A program made the translations under genes and the position numbers. The notes under the pieces were generated by a model. The model ran no database searches and was not told the origin of the DNA. It saw only the letters and a list, made by a program, of their open reading frames with translations. A DNA stretch of 64,000 nucleotides from Chryseobacterium gleum (GTDB lineage: Bacteria; Bacteroidota; Bacteroidia; Flavobacteriales_D; Crocinitomicaceae), in NCBI GenBank assembly GCA_945862165.1, contig CAMAXI010000002.1, forward strand, positions 267,918 through 331,917, read 5' to 3'. Of the stretch, positions 53,730-62,207 are shown in pieces (position 1 is the first letter of the stretch; each line of letters opens with the position of its first letter).

Positions 53730-54575
53730 TTGAAGCCAATACGAACCTCCATGTCTTTCCACATCTTGTAGGTTTGGATGATTCCAAATTGGCGCTAAAA
53801 TTTGACTCAATTCCTTATCCTCACTAATAAAATAATTCGGCAATAAGGTAGAATATCGTATTGGATTTGCTAGTATAAAAGCAGCCAATGCGTATTGCTC
53901 CGAATAAAAACGATCACACATAAACTGTGGGTAATCGTAAGGCAAATAAATATCGTGGATGTGAACAATTACACCAGGATTTAAACGTGGGAGTATTTCC
54001 AAGAAAAAAACAGTTGCGTCCGAATTTGGAAGAACGCGGTGCGAATTATCAATAAACAAAATATCATTCTCTTTTAAAGAAAGTAAAAAGTCGATATCAA
54101 TATTCTCAAAAGGTTTACGAATTACCTCATCCGAAATGGTATCAATTTCAGCGCGCGGATGTGGATCAATAGATATAATTTTTGTCTGTAATCCTTGGTC
54201 TTTGATTGCTTTATAAGCAACCTTGGTTGAGTTACCCGAACCAACTTCTACATAACGTTCTGGGTTATATTTTGCTAATAAGGTATAAATACCAATTATG
54301 TCTAATCCTGGTAAAAAATGATTGTTATATGCTGGTTGCAAAGAATCCGTTTCGTCTTTTTGTTTTTTTATCGCTTGGAAAATAGAGGTATAATTAAGTG
54401 CTTCTTGTAATAGCTTGCTATATTGCACTCGGGTTTCATTGATGATATTATACAATTGACCATGGGGAGGTTTACCATGACCGTAACGCGGAGCAAAATC
54501 TACAGGATACTCCATATATAATTTTTGCCATCTAGGAGATAGAAATTTGTAGAATTTCTTTAAACGCGTTAGCAT
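53715..54575 (-). CDS. Class I SAM-dependent methyltransferase
   Basis: A 286-residue protein. The SAM-binding loop is YVEVGSGNSTKVAYKA (GxGxS form), followed by IISIDPHPRAEID and NDILFIDNSHRVLPNSD, the pattern of the Methyltransf_24 group. An N-terminal helical region of about 90 residues contains a PRYGHGKPPHGQL stretch. Substrate unknown. Its 3' end overlaps the stem of the neighbouring CoA-transferase terminator. Confidence 0.83.
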   Translation of the reverse strand: MLTRLKKFYKFLSPRWQKLYMEYPVDFAPRYGHGKPPHGQLYNIINETRVQYSKLLQEALNYTSIFQAIKKQKDETDSLQPAYNNHFLPGLDIIGIYTLLAKYNPERYVEVGSGNSTKVAYKAIKDQGLQTKIISIDPHPRAEIDTISDEVIRKPFENIDIDFLLSLKENDILFIDNSHRVLPNSDATVFFLEILPRLNPGVIVHIHDIYLPYDYPQFMCDRFYSEQYALAAFILANPIRYSTLLPNYFISEDKELSQILAPIWNHPNLQDVERHGGSYWLQIKNG

Positions 54576-54584
54576 ACCTGAAAT

Positions 54585-54830
54585 TTATTTCTTTAAAAAT
54601 ACCATCCGAAGTATCCCTATTATCTTTTTTCGAAAAAGAAAAACTAGTAAAAAATAAGGAATAAGCATCAAGTATAAAATACCGGAATTGATATTTGAAC
54701 CAAACGAAGACTCGTCTGCTTCGGAAGCAGCTTGTTCGGCAACAACTTTACATTGTGCACATCCTTGTGCAAATACTTCTTGATCTACAAACAGTAAAAC
54801 CAACAAACATAAAAAAATCCATTTCTTCAT
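54585..54830 (-). CDS. Small CxxC membrane protein with signal peptide
   Basis: An 81-residue protein. A signal peptide (WIFLCLLVLLFVDQEVFAQ) is followed by GCAQCKVVAEQ, then an Asn/Ser loop (FGSNINSGILYLMLIPYFLL) that leads into one membrane helix and a basic end. The CAQC plus SNIN-GILYLM-IPY pattern is a conserved Bacteroidota type of unknown function. The C-x2-C would face the periplasm and could be redox active or bind a metal. It lies between a DinB-like gene and the methyltransferase gene, with tight spacing. Confidence 0.75.
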   Translation of the reverse strand: MKKWIFLCLLVLLFVDQEVFAQGCAQCKVVAEQAASEADESSFGSNINSGILYLMLIPYFLLVFLFRKKIIGILRMVFLKK

Positions 54831-54840
54831 AGGTGAGAAA

Positions 54841-55290
54841 TTAGATCAATCCAAATTGATTGAAATGATGTGTAAGATGCTTTGCATGTAAACGTTTCCA
54901 TTGCGCATAATTCAAAGGACCATAATATGGATGAATGTGCTTCAAGTCAGGATTGTTTTCATATAATTCTTCGAATGATAAGTAAACATCGATGTACTCA
55001 TCAATCGCTAACTCAATTTCTTCGTGGCGTAAGGGCATATCCGCTGTTGCAAAAGGAACTTGTATCTCTTTTGCCATTGGTTTGTCTGATTCTAAAAAAC
55101 GCAACATGGAAGGCAATTTTTCTGCATCAATTAATAATCCTTGTGCATTTTCACCTGTAGCTATTCGAATAACATCTACTAGATGCTCTACCATACGTTG
55201 GGAAGACATCGTTCCCCAAAGCGCTGGTGTAGTTGCTGTTAATTTATCAAAGATTGGTAATACTACCTCTAATTCCGTATCTACAAACAT
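54841..55290 (-). CDS. DinB-like (DUF1569-type) protein
   Basis: A 149-residue four-helix protein of the DinB/YfiT superfamily. Likely metal-binding histidines are in SQRMVEHLVDV, and LHAKHLTHHFNQFGL near the end, the usual first and last helices. Members are metal-binding and include thiol transferases; substrate unknown. The start shares its single base 55290 with the stop of the lipid kinase gene, so the three genes 54841-58062 form one operon. Confidence 0.78.
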   Translation of the reverse strand: MFVDTELEVVLPIFDKLTATTPALWGTMSSQRMVEHLVDVIRIATGENAQGLLIDAEKLPSMLRFLESDKPMAKEIQVPFATADMPLRHEEIELAIDEYIDVYLSFEELYENNPDLKHIHPYYGPLNYAQWKRLHAKHLTHHFNQFGLI

Positions 55291-56174
55291 TACGCAAGAC
55301 TTTTTCCTGCTAAGATATTAAGACTTTTTGGGATAACTTGAATATTTAATTCTTTTCTTACTTCAAAAGGTTCTCCATCGTAATGCGCCATTTTTTGATT
55401 TAAAGTTATACGTGCTTTTTCAAGGGAGAATGTTTCTGTAAACTTTGATTTATAACTCGTTTTTTTGAAGAAATGATAAGCAATCGAAGGCGCTTTCCAA
55501 AAAGAAAATGGCTTTAATAAACATAATTCTAACTTACCATCACTCACACTCGAAGTAGGTGAAATACAAAAACCATTTCCAAATTCAGAAGCATTCGCCA
55601 AGGTACATAACACAACCGGCAATTCTCTTTTAAAATGTGGTAATTCAATGGTGATAGTAATCGGTTTAAACGAATATATTTCGCGTGTAATTAATTTCAC
55701 ATAATTCCACATACCACGTTTTTTAGACTTATTGAATTTATCCGCAATTAAAGCATCAAAACCATAACCGCCAACCCCTAAAAATGGTTTGTCATTTACC
55801 AAACCAGTATCCATCAACAAATGATTTTGTTCGTTGATACATTGAATTGCTTTTTTAATATTTAATGGAATTTGCATATGTCGCGCTAAGCCATTGCCAG
55901 AACCAACTGGTAAGATTGCTAAAGCGGTTTTAGTGCCAATCAAAGCTGTACCAACTTCGTGCACGGAACCATCACCACCTACAGCGCAGACTACATCGAC
56001 ACCATCTAGCGCAGCTTGTGCAGCAATTTCTTTGGCGTGTTTACAATATTCCGAATATTTAATCTCGTAATCAAAAATAGAATGGTCTAAATTTTCAAGA
56101 ATCAATTTAGGCAAGTCTTTCTTCTTACCTGTTCCAGAAATTGGATTAATGATGAAATATATTCTCTTTTTCAT
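55290..56174 (-). CDS. Diacylglycerol/sphingosine kinase-family lipid kinase
   Basis: A 294-residue member of the YegS/BmrU/DAGK catalytic family. The nucleotide-binding signatures are FIINPISGTGKKKD, CAVGGDGSVHEVG and ILPVGSGNGLARHM, all intact. It phosphorylates a lipid alcohol, probably diacylglycerol, at the cytosolic face of the inner membrane. Its start codon lies 29 bases inside the end of the LtaS-like gene. That gene's product is expected to release diacylglycerol, so recycling is a sensible reading, by inference. Confidence 0.9.
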   Translation of the reverse strand: MKKRIYFIINPISGTGKKKDLPKLILENLDHSIFDYEIKYSEYCKHAKEIAAQAALDGVDVVCAVGGDGSVHEVGTALIGTKTALAILPVGSGNGLARHMQIPLNIKKAIQCINEQNHLLMDTGLVNDKPFLGVGGYGFDALIADKFNKSKKRGMWNYVKLITREIYSFKPITITIELPHFKRELPVVLCTLANASEFGNGFCISPTSSVSDGKLELCLLKPFSFWKAPSIAYHFFKKTSYKSKFTETFSLEKARITLNQKMAHYDGEPFEVRKELNIQVIPKSLNILAGKSLA

Positions 56175-58062
56175 ATACCGTAGTTTGATTGTGGATCAAA
56201 TCTCGGTTGTAACGTTGCACCATTGCTTTCAATCTGCGCGCCATTTTTTGTGATTCTTTAGAATGTTTTTTCATCGAATCGACAACCTTATTTGCTCTCG
56301 AATCTAAACTATACAAATACCGTGCCTTTTCTTGTGAAAACGATAATAAAAAGTTGTTCTGAAAGTAATAATAAGACCCATCTAAATATGTAACCGCCTC
56401 TTTTTCATTGTTTTGAAAGTAAGATTTTCCAAAAGAATAATACTTCGATTTTATATTTAACACATCTAATAATGTGGGTAATATATCAATTTGTTGAAAT
56501 ATTTCTTCGTTTTTTTCTTTTTTCAAGCGTCCACCTGGATCAAAAAACACAATTGGAATTTTATACATCTCTGTACGTTGGTTATACTTCGGATTTTTAG
56601 TAGCAGCCGTGTGATCTGCACAAAGTACAAACACCGTATTTTTATACCAAGGTTGCTTTTTTGCCGTTTCAAAAAACTTTCGTAAACTATAATCACCATA
56701 ATGTGTCGCCTCGCAAATAGGTTGTGGACCTTTGCGTAATTTTCCACGCATATGTGGTGGAATATAAAAAGGATGGTGCGATGAAAGTGTAAAAAGACTT
56801 GCTAAGAATGGTTGTTTAAGCGTGCTTAATTTACGTGCGGTCCAAGGGTTAAAGTATTCATCTAAGATCCCCCAACTTCCGTCGTAATGTTTTTCGTTGT
56901 TATATTCTGTTCTTCCATAATATTGGTCGAAACCCGCTTGTGCTGCAAAACCGTCAAACTTCATGGAGCCATTGGTTGCTCCATGAAAAAATGCGGAAGT
57001 ATACCCTTCTTTTTTCAAAATACGCGGCAATCCTTCGATACGATTATTCCCATACTGTGATGAAATATATGGTATTTCTAATAAGGATGGTAGCGAAGCA
57101 AAAATGGAAGGAACGGCCTCAATCGATTTTTTACCATTCGCAATGCCATTTTTAAAGTATAGACTTTCGGTAGTTAAGGAGTCTAAAAATGGGGTAAATG
57201 ATTTTTTAGCTCCTGCAGCACCTACCCATTCATTCCCAAAACTCTCGACAATCAATACCACGACATTCGTTTTATTGGGTAAGATATGTTGTGGAACACT
57301 AGTATGAATTGGATTAAAAATAGCTTTTTCTTCTTTTAACGAAAAATAATGTTTCTCCTGTAACCCTTCTTTCGACCAAGACTTCGCCATAGTAAAAGGA
57401 GTGTTCAACACAAAAGCCGTATTTTCAATACGGGTAAATTGGGAGGCATCAATGGGACTTAAAGGTTTCAATACAAATCCACCGCGACCGATAAAAATCG
57501 TTAATCCAAGGGTTAGCACTAAGGTTATTAGTTGTTTATACAGTTTTTTAGATAGCTGTTCGGATTTGTTTATGGTCTTTGAGAAAACAAAGTTAGTTAA
57601 GACTAAAAAGCCAATAAACAATAACATCACCAACCAAAAATCACGAAAATAAGAGGTTAACTGTTGACTCAAATCATTCCCTCCTTGCACCATTTCAAAA
57701 ACATCGACGGTAGAACGTTTTTTAGTAAATCGAAAATATTCGACATCTATCAGATTAAAGAAAACCAAGGTGCTATTTAATACCAAAAATAAACCCCTTA
57801 AAATAACTTGATACCAAGTCCGCATGGTGTATCTCCCTGGTAAAAGCGATAAAGTAATAAAGGGTAAGAAAAGTAAACAAATAGTAAGTATATCGAAACC
57901 AGCACCTACGAACCAATCCTTTGTAGATATTAATGAAAAATCAGCTTGATTCGAAAAATAAAACACCACACGACAAAGCTGCATACATAGAAGAACCCAA
58001 ATTAAACGTTTGAGTAAAACAGACAAATTGGTTGGTAGTAAATGCTTAAAAATTCGATACAT
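56146..58062 (-). CDS. LtaS-like phosphoglycerol/phosphoethanolamine transferase (alkaline phosphatase fold)
   Basis: A 638-residue membrane protein with about five N-terminal helices (residues ~1-200) and an external sulfatase-type domain. Metal/catalytic sites are visible: NVVVLIVESFGNEWVG (first metal Glu), the nucleophile region NGIANGKKSIEAVPSIF (Ser in place of the Thr of Gram-positive LtaS), SSHHPFYIPPH, and VFVLCADHTAATKN (Asp-His pair). Such enzymes move phosphoglycerol or phosphoethanolamine from phospholipid to a surface acceptor. The acceptor in this Gram-negative organism is unknown. It begins the operon with the lipid kinase. Confidence 0.85.
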   Translation of the reverse strand: MYRIFKHLLPTNLSVLLKRLIWVLLCMQLCRVVFYFSNQADFSLISTKDWFVGAGFDILTICLLFLPFITLSLLPGRYTMRTWYQVILRGLFLVLNSTLVFFNLIDVEYFRFTKKRSTVDVFEMVQGGNDLSQQLTSYFRDFWLVMLLFIGFLVLTNFVFSKTINKSEQLSKKLYKQLITLVLTLGLTIFIGRGGFVLKPLSPIDASQFTRIENTAFVLNTPFTMAKSWSKEGLQEKHYFSLKEEKAIFNPIHTSVPQHILPNKTNVVVLIVESFGNEWVGAAGAKKSFTPFLDSLTTESLYFKNGIANGKKSIEAVPSIFASLPSLLEIPYISSQYGNNRIEGLPRILKKEGYTSAFFHGATNGSMKFDGFAAQAGFDQYYGRTEYNNEKHYDGSWGILDEYFNPWTARKLSTLKQPFLASLFTLSSHHPFYIPPHMRGKLRKGPQPICEATHYGDYSLRKFFETAKKQPWYKNTVFVLCADHTAATKNPKYNQRTEMYKIPIVFFDPGGRLKKEKNEEIFQQIDILPTLLDVLNIKSKYYSFGKSYFQNNEKEAVTYLDGSYYYFQNNFLLSFSQEKARYLYSLDSRANKVVDSMKKHSKESQKMARRLKAMVQRYNRDLIHNQTTVYEKENIFHH

Positions 58063-58097
58063 TGCTTAACAAAAGTAAGGTATTTTTAGCAAAAGTT

Positions 58098-58212
58098 CAC
58101 CTCCCTCTGGACGTCCTTAAGGAAGGAAGTTTTAAATTTCGATGCAGGTTTTGAAAACATAATTTTTTGAAACCATAGATTCCCCTCGTTGAAGAGAGAA
58201 AGGAAGGTGACA
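58098..58212. repeat. Degenerate relative of the 52922 repeat
   Basis: TCACCTCCC (58098-58106) followed by TCCTTAAGGA (58113-58122) resembles the right half of the 52922-52991 element. CCCCTCGTTGAAGAG and AAGGAAGGTGA (58182-58210) resemble its left half. The two halves face the opposite way and enclose about 40 unrelated bases. This covers most of the 213-base gap between the LtaS-like gene and rpiB. Confidence 0.55.
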
Positions 58213-58275
58213 AAAACACTTTTAAATCCCATTCTTTTTTCGTTTATTTGTTCTAGAAATTTAAAACTTTTCATT

Positions 58276-58704
58276 ATGTTAATTCCAATCGGGTGCGATC
58301 ACGCTGGCTTTGAACTAAAAACAAAAATCATTCAACATTTAGAAGCTAAAGGGTTTACCTTGGAAGATAAAGGTTGCTATTCGGAAGCAAGCATTGATTA
58401 TGCAGATTATGCGCATCCTGTGGCTGCATTGGTAGAATCTACGCCAGGCATGAAAGGAATTTTATTATGTGGAAGTGGAAATGGGATTAACATGACGGCA
58501 AACAAGCACCAAGGAATTCGAAGCGCCTTATGTTGGTCGCCTGAAATCGCGAAATTAGCGCGTGAACACAACGATGCAAATATTTTGACTTTACCTGCTC
58601 GTTTCTTAACAGAAGAAGTTGCATTAGAAATCGTTGATATATTCTTTAGTACAGCATTTGAAGGTGGAAGACACCAAAATCGTATTGAGAAGATCCCTTG
58701 CTAA
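58276..58704 (+). CDS. rpiB: Ribose 5-phosphate isomerase B
   Basis: A 142-residue isomerase of ribose and ribulose 5-phosphate in the pentose phosphate pathway. GCDHAGFELKTKI at the start, the catalytic Cys in GILLCGSGNGINM, NKHQGIRSALCWS and NDANILTLPARF are family signatures. The ATG at 58276 is selected because similarity starts there; an open frame extends upstream to 58189 through repeat-like DNA. It shares its final CTAA with the stop of the convergent acyltransferase gene. Confidence 0.95.
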   Translation: MLIPIGCDHAGFELKTKIIQHLEAKGFTLEDKGCYSEASIDYADYAHPVAALVESTPGMKGILLCGSGNGINMTANKHQGIRSALCWSPEIAKLAREHNDANILTLPARFLTEEVALEIVDIFFSTAFEGGRHQNRIEKIPC

Positions 58705-59777
58705 AATTTATCCCGCAACTTCATTATCGGATTTTCAAAATAGGTATAAATTATCCAAGCCAATACAATAACAATTACCCAATAACTACCATATGCAATA
58801 ACATGTTGCAAGTTGGTATGTAATTTAAAGTTAGTTGTAATTAAAGTAATTACTATTCCCAAATTTATTAAATACAAAGAATAGGAAATCTTACTGAAAA
58901 AAGTAAAAAAATTTCCTATGTGTCGATTTTTATACGTTTTTATGGAATCCGCTAGCGGTAACAATAGCATTGCTCCAATTGCAAACATGTTAAAGTAAAT
59001 CGTTTTAAAAAAAACACTGTTGTAATCTATTGGTAATAAGATAGTAATATATAATAGTATTAAACCTAAAACAAAAGCCCATTTTCTACATTTAAACCAA
59101 AATGTAGGATAATAAAACTTACAATACGCAGCTAACACCCCGTAGTTTATTGCATCCAAACGCGTTAGAACCACTTTTCTAAATTCTACGCCCCACCAAA
59201 ACTGATCTACTTTTAGGTCCGAAATGGATATTCTATATAAAAGTGGAAGTAGCAATAAAATGGATATCGCAACGAAAATCGTTTTCTTAATCGATAAAAT
59301 TCGAGATAAAACTAAGATTAATAACGGTAAAGAAATATAAAACCATTCTTCCACGGACAAACTCCAACTTTCCCAAAAGAACTCATAAAAACTCGAAGAG
59401 AAATTCTGACAAAAAATAAAAAACCGATAATTGAATTGATGTATGTCACCAGATATTAAGCCAGTTTTAGTTAGAATAATATTGAAAATCAATACTAAAT
59501 AATAGGTCGGTAAAGTTCTAAACCAACGTCTTTTCCAAAAAACAAAAAGACTTTTAAAGTCGAACTTTTGATTCTTTTCTATTGTAGAAATCAAGATACC
59601 TCCTATCAAAAATCCACTTAATACAAAAAAAAGTTCTACTCCATCTATTAGTGGAATTTCTGGTAAAAAAGAAAACACAGCACCACTTAAACCCTTGCCA
59701 TGTGCTAATAAAACTAATAATATGGCAACTGCTCGAAAAACATCTAGACCGTATATTCTAGAATTTAAACTATTCAT
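58701..59777 (-). CDS. Acyltransferase 3 (OafA/YrhL-type) membrane protein
   Basis: A 358-residue protein with about ten membrane helices. The start YGLDVFRAVAILLVLLAHG provides the family's R-x10-H catalytic pattern. LFFVLSGFLIGGIL follows, and the ESWSLSVEEWFYISLPLLILV segment is also conserved. These enzymes O-acetylate sugars of LPS or other glycans. The start ATG at 59777 overlaps the stop of tadA (ATGA), so the two are translationally coupled, though the functional link is unclear. Confidence 0.9.
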   Translation of the reverse strand: MNSLNSRIYGLDVFRAVAILLVLLAHGKGLSGAVFSFLPEIPLIDGVELFFVLSGFLIGGILISTIEKNQKFDFKSLFVFWKRRWFRTLPTYYLVLIFNIILTKTGLISGDIHQFNYRFFIFCQNFSSSFYEFFWESWSLSVEEWFYISLPLLILVLSRILSIKKTIFVAISILLLLPLLYRISISDLKVDQFWWGVEFRKVVLTRLDAINYGVLAAYCKFYYPTFWFKCRKWAFVLGLILLYITILLPIDYNSVFFKTIYFNMFAIGAMLLLPLADSIKTYKNRHIGNFFTFFSKISYSLYLINLGIVITLITTNFKLHTNLQHVIAYGSYWVIVIVLAWIIYTYFENPIMKLRDKF

Positions 59778-60223
59778 TTTTGTCTCTTTGCAACAAAAAA
59801 AGCCTTCATCAATTCTCCGCATTCCGCTTCCATTACTCCATTCGTAACTAACGATTTTGGGTGGAATAAAGACGGGTGTATTTTACACGCTCCTCGTTTT
59901 TCATCACGGGCAGCATAGACAATTTTATCAATTTGCGACCAGTAAAGTGCTCCAGCACACATGCAACATGGTTCTAAGGTAACATACAAAGTACATCCAT
60001 GTAAGTACTTTCCGCCCAAGGAATTTGCAGCTGCAGTAATCGCAAGCATTTCTGCATGGGCAGTTACATCCGTGAGTTGTTCGGTAAGGTTATGCGCACG
60101 CGCTATGATTTGATTGTTTGCAACAACTACAGCACCTACAGGGATTTCTCCCAAGTCAAATGCTTGTTGCGCTTCCTGAAACGCTTGTTTCATGAAATAG
60201 TTATCGTCAAACGGATTGATCAT
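59774..60223 (-). CDS. tadA: tRNA-specific adenosine deaminase / nucleoside deaminase
   Basis: A 149-residue zinc deaminase. The motif TAHAEMLAIT gives the catalytic HAE, and LEPCCMCAGAL gives the PCxxC zinc site. It begins in a helical NYFMKQAFQEAQQAFDLG and includes EIPVGAVVVANNQIIARAHN. Such enzymes convert A34 to inosine in tRNA-Arg(ACG). It starts three bases before the stop of lepA (60227) in the same direction, an operon with lepA and the acyltransferase. Confidence 0.92.
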   Translation of the reverse strand: MINPFDDNYFMKQAFQEAQQAFDLGEIPVGAVVVANNQIIARAHNLTEQLTDVTAHAEMLAITAAANSLGGKYLHGCTLYVTLEPCCMCAGALYWSQIDKIVYAARDEKRGACKIHPSLFHPKSLVTNGVMEAECGELMKAFFVAKRQK

Positions 60224-60226
60224 TGC

Positions 60227-62023
60227 TTAGTCATTCAATTTCAATACCGCCATGAACGCTTCTTGTGGTATCTCTACTCTACCAATTTGACGCATACGTT
60301 TCTTACCTTCTTTTTGTTTTTCCAATAATTTACGTTTACGTGAAATATCCCCTCCATAACATTTTGCTGTTACATCTTTACGTAACGCTTTGATCGTTTC
60401 ACGCGCTATAACTTTCGCTCCAATCGCTGCTTGAATCGGAATTTCGAATTGTTGTCTAGGAATCAATTCTTTTAATTTGATACAGATTCTTTTACCTAAA
60501 TCATATGCATTTGATCGGTGAACTAATGCGGAAAGCGCATCGATTGGTTCTGCGTTCAACATCAAATCCAATTTAATTAAATCTGATTTTCGATAGCCGA
60601 TGGTATGGTAATCAAACGATGCATAACCTCTTGAAATCGATTTCAAACGATCGTAAAAATCGAATACAATCTCCGCTAAAGGCATTTCAAAAGTCAACTC
60701 TACACGGTCTTGTGTTAAGTACACTTGGTTTTTCAACTCCCCACGTTTCTCAATACATAATCCCATTACCTGACCAGTATAATCCGATTTAGTAATCACT
60801 TGCGCTTTGATGTATGGTTCTTCGATACTTGCCATGGAAGAAGGATCTGGTAACTCCGATGGGTTGTTTACTATGATTGCTTTTTCTGGATCTCTGGTCA
60901 AATAGGTATAATACGAAACGTTAGGAACCGTTGTTATCACGGTCATGTTAAACTCACGCTCCAAACGTTCTTGGATAATTTCCATGTGCAACATTCCTAA
61001 GAATCCACAACGGAAACCGAAGCCAAGAGCAGCGGAAGATTCCGGTTCAAATACCAAAGAAGAATCATTTAATTGCAATTTTTCCATGGAGTAACGTAGT
61101 TCCTCGTAATCATCCGTGTCCACAGGATAAATCCCTGCGAATACCATTGGTTTCACATCCTCAAAACCTTTGATGGAAGTCAAACAAGGATTTACAGCAT
61201 TGGTTATGGTATCTCCAACTTTTACTTCGTTTGCTTGTTTAATACCTGAAATGATATAACCTACATCTCCTGCCTTAACCTCATTCTTAGGAACCAAATC
61301 CATTTTTAAAATTCCTATTTCCTCTGCATTGTATGTTTTACCAGTATTGAAAAATTTAATTTTATCCCCTTTCTTCATCGTACCATTTTTGATACGGAAG
61401 TAAGCAATAATTCCTCTAAAAGGATTAAAAACAGAGTCAAAAATCATCGCTTGTAAAGGTGCGGATTCGTCCCCTTGTGGTGGTTTGATACGTTCAATTA
61501 CAGCTTTCAAAATAGCTTCTACACCCAAACCTGTTTTACCAGATGCAGGAATGATGTCTTCCATTTTACAACCAATCAAATCAATGATTTGGTCACTCAC
61601 ATCCTCGGGCATCGCCCCTGGAAGATCCATTTTATTTAATATTGGAATGATTTCCAAATCGTGTTCTAAAGCCAAATACAAGTTGGAAATCGTTTGCGCT
61701 TCGATACCTTGGGATGCATCTACAATCAACAAAGCTCCTTCACAGGCAGCAATGGAACGAGAAACTTCGTAAGAGAAATCCACGTGACCAGGAGTGTCAA
61801 TTAAGTTTAATACATACTCAACTCCCTCGTATTTATAATTCATTTGTATCGCATGACTCTTGATGGTAATCCCGCGTTCGCGTTCAATATCCATATCGTC
61901 CAATGCTTGTGATTTCATATCGCGATCTGCGATTGTTCCAGTAGTTTGTAATAATCTATCTGCCAAAGTACTTTTACCATGGTCAATATGTGCGATGATG
62001 CAAAAATTACGTATGTTTTTCAT
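60227..62023 (-). CDS. lepA: Elongation factor 4 (LepA)
   Basis: A 598-residue translational GTPase. G1 is [14 protein letters not shown], followed by [38 protein letters not shown], and the LepA-specific C-terminal domain with [24 protein letters not shown] sequence ([19 protein letters not shown]). It binds ribosomes and assists translation under stress. Length matches the family. It leads the lepA-tadA-acyltransferase unit. Upstream lies the palindrome copy 2. Confidence 0.97.
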   Translation of the reverse strand: MKNIRNFCIIAHIDHGKSTLADRLLQTTGTIADRDMKSQALDDMDIERERGITIKSHAIQMNYKYEGVEYVLNLIDTPGHVDFSYEVSRSIAACEGALLIVDASQGIEAQTISNLYLALEHDLEIIPILNKMDLPGAMPEDVSDQIIDLIGCKMEDIIPASGKTGLGVEAILKAVIERIKPPQGDESAPLQAMIFDSVFNPFRGIIAYFRIKNGTMKKGDKIKFFNTGKTYNAEEIGILKMDLVPKNEVKAGDVGYIISGIKQANEVKVGDTITNAVNPCLTSIKGFEDVKPMVFAGIYPVDTDDYEELRYSMEKLQLNDSSLVFEPESSAALGFGFRCGFLGMLHMEIIQERLEREFNMTVITTVPNVSYYTYLTRDPEKAIIVNNPSELPDPSSMASIEEPYIKAQVITKSDYTGQVMGLCIEKRGELKNQVYLTQDRVELTFEMPLAEIVFDFYDRLKSISRGYASFDYHTIGYRKSDLIKLDLMLNAEPIDALSALVHRSNAYDLGKRICIKLKELIPRQQFEIPIQAAIGAKVIARETIKALRKDVTAKCYGGDISRKRKLLEKQKEGKKRMRQIGRVEIPQEAFMAVLKLND

Positions 62024-62098
62024 CTAAAAATGTTGGAAATTTGTTTGTTACACAAAAATATAACAATTCATGGATATATTATGATTTTTTTGTTCGCT

Positions 62099-62146
62099 AT
62101 ATTATACTGTAGGTATAGGGCATGCCCTATACCTACAGTATAATAT
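62099..62146. repeat. Perfect 48-bp palindrome (copy 2 of the family)
   Basis: The left half ATATTATACTGTAGGTATAG is mirrored exactly (centre 62122.5 on GGGCATGCCC). It shares the core TGTAGG-ATAGGGCATGCCCTAT-CCTACA with copy 1, except that the G/C pair at one position is replaced by a T/A pair on both arms. It lies in the divergent gap between lepA and the sensor gene. Confidence 0.88.
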
Positions 62147-62207
62147 GACAATTCAAACAATAATTTTTCCTCTGAAACTAATTCCAAAAAATTCCGTTTA
62201 ACTAACT

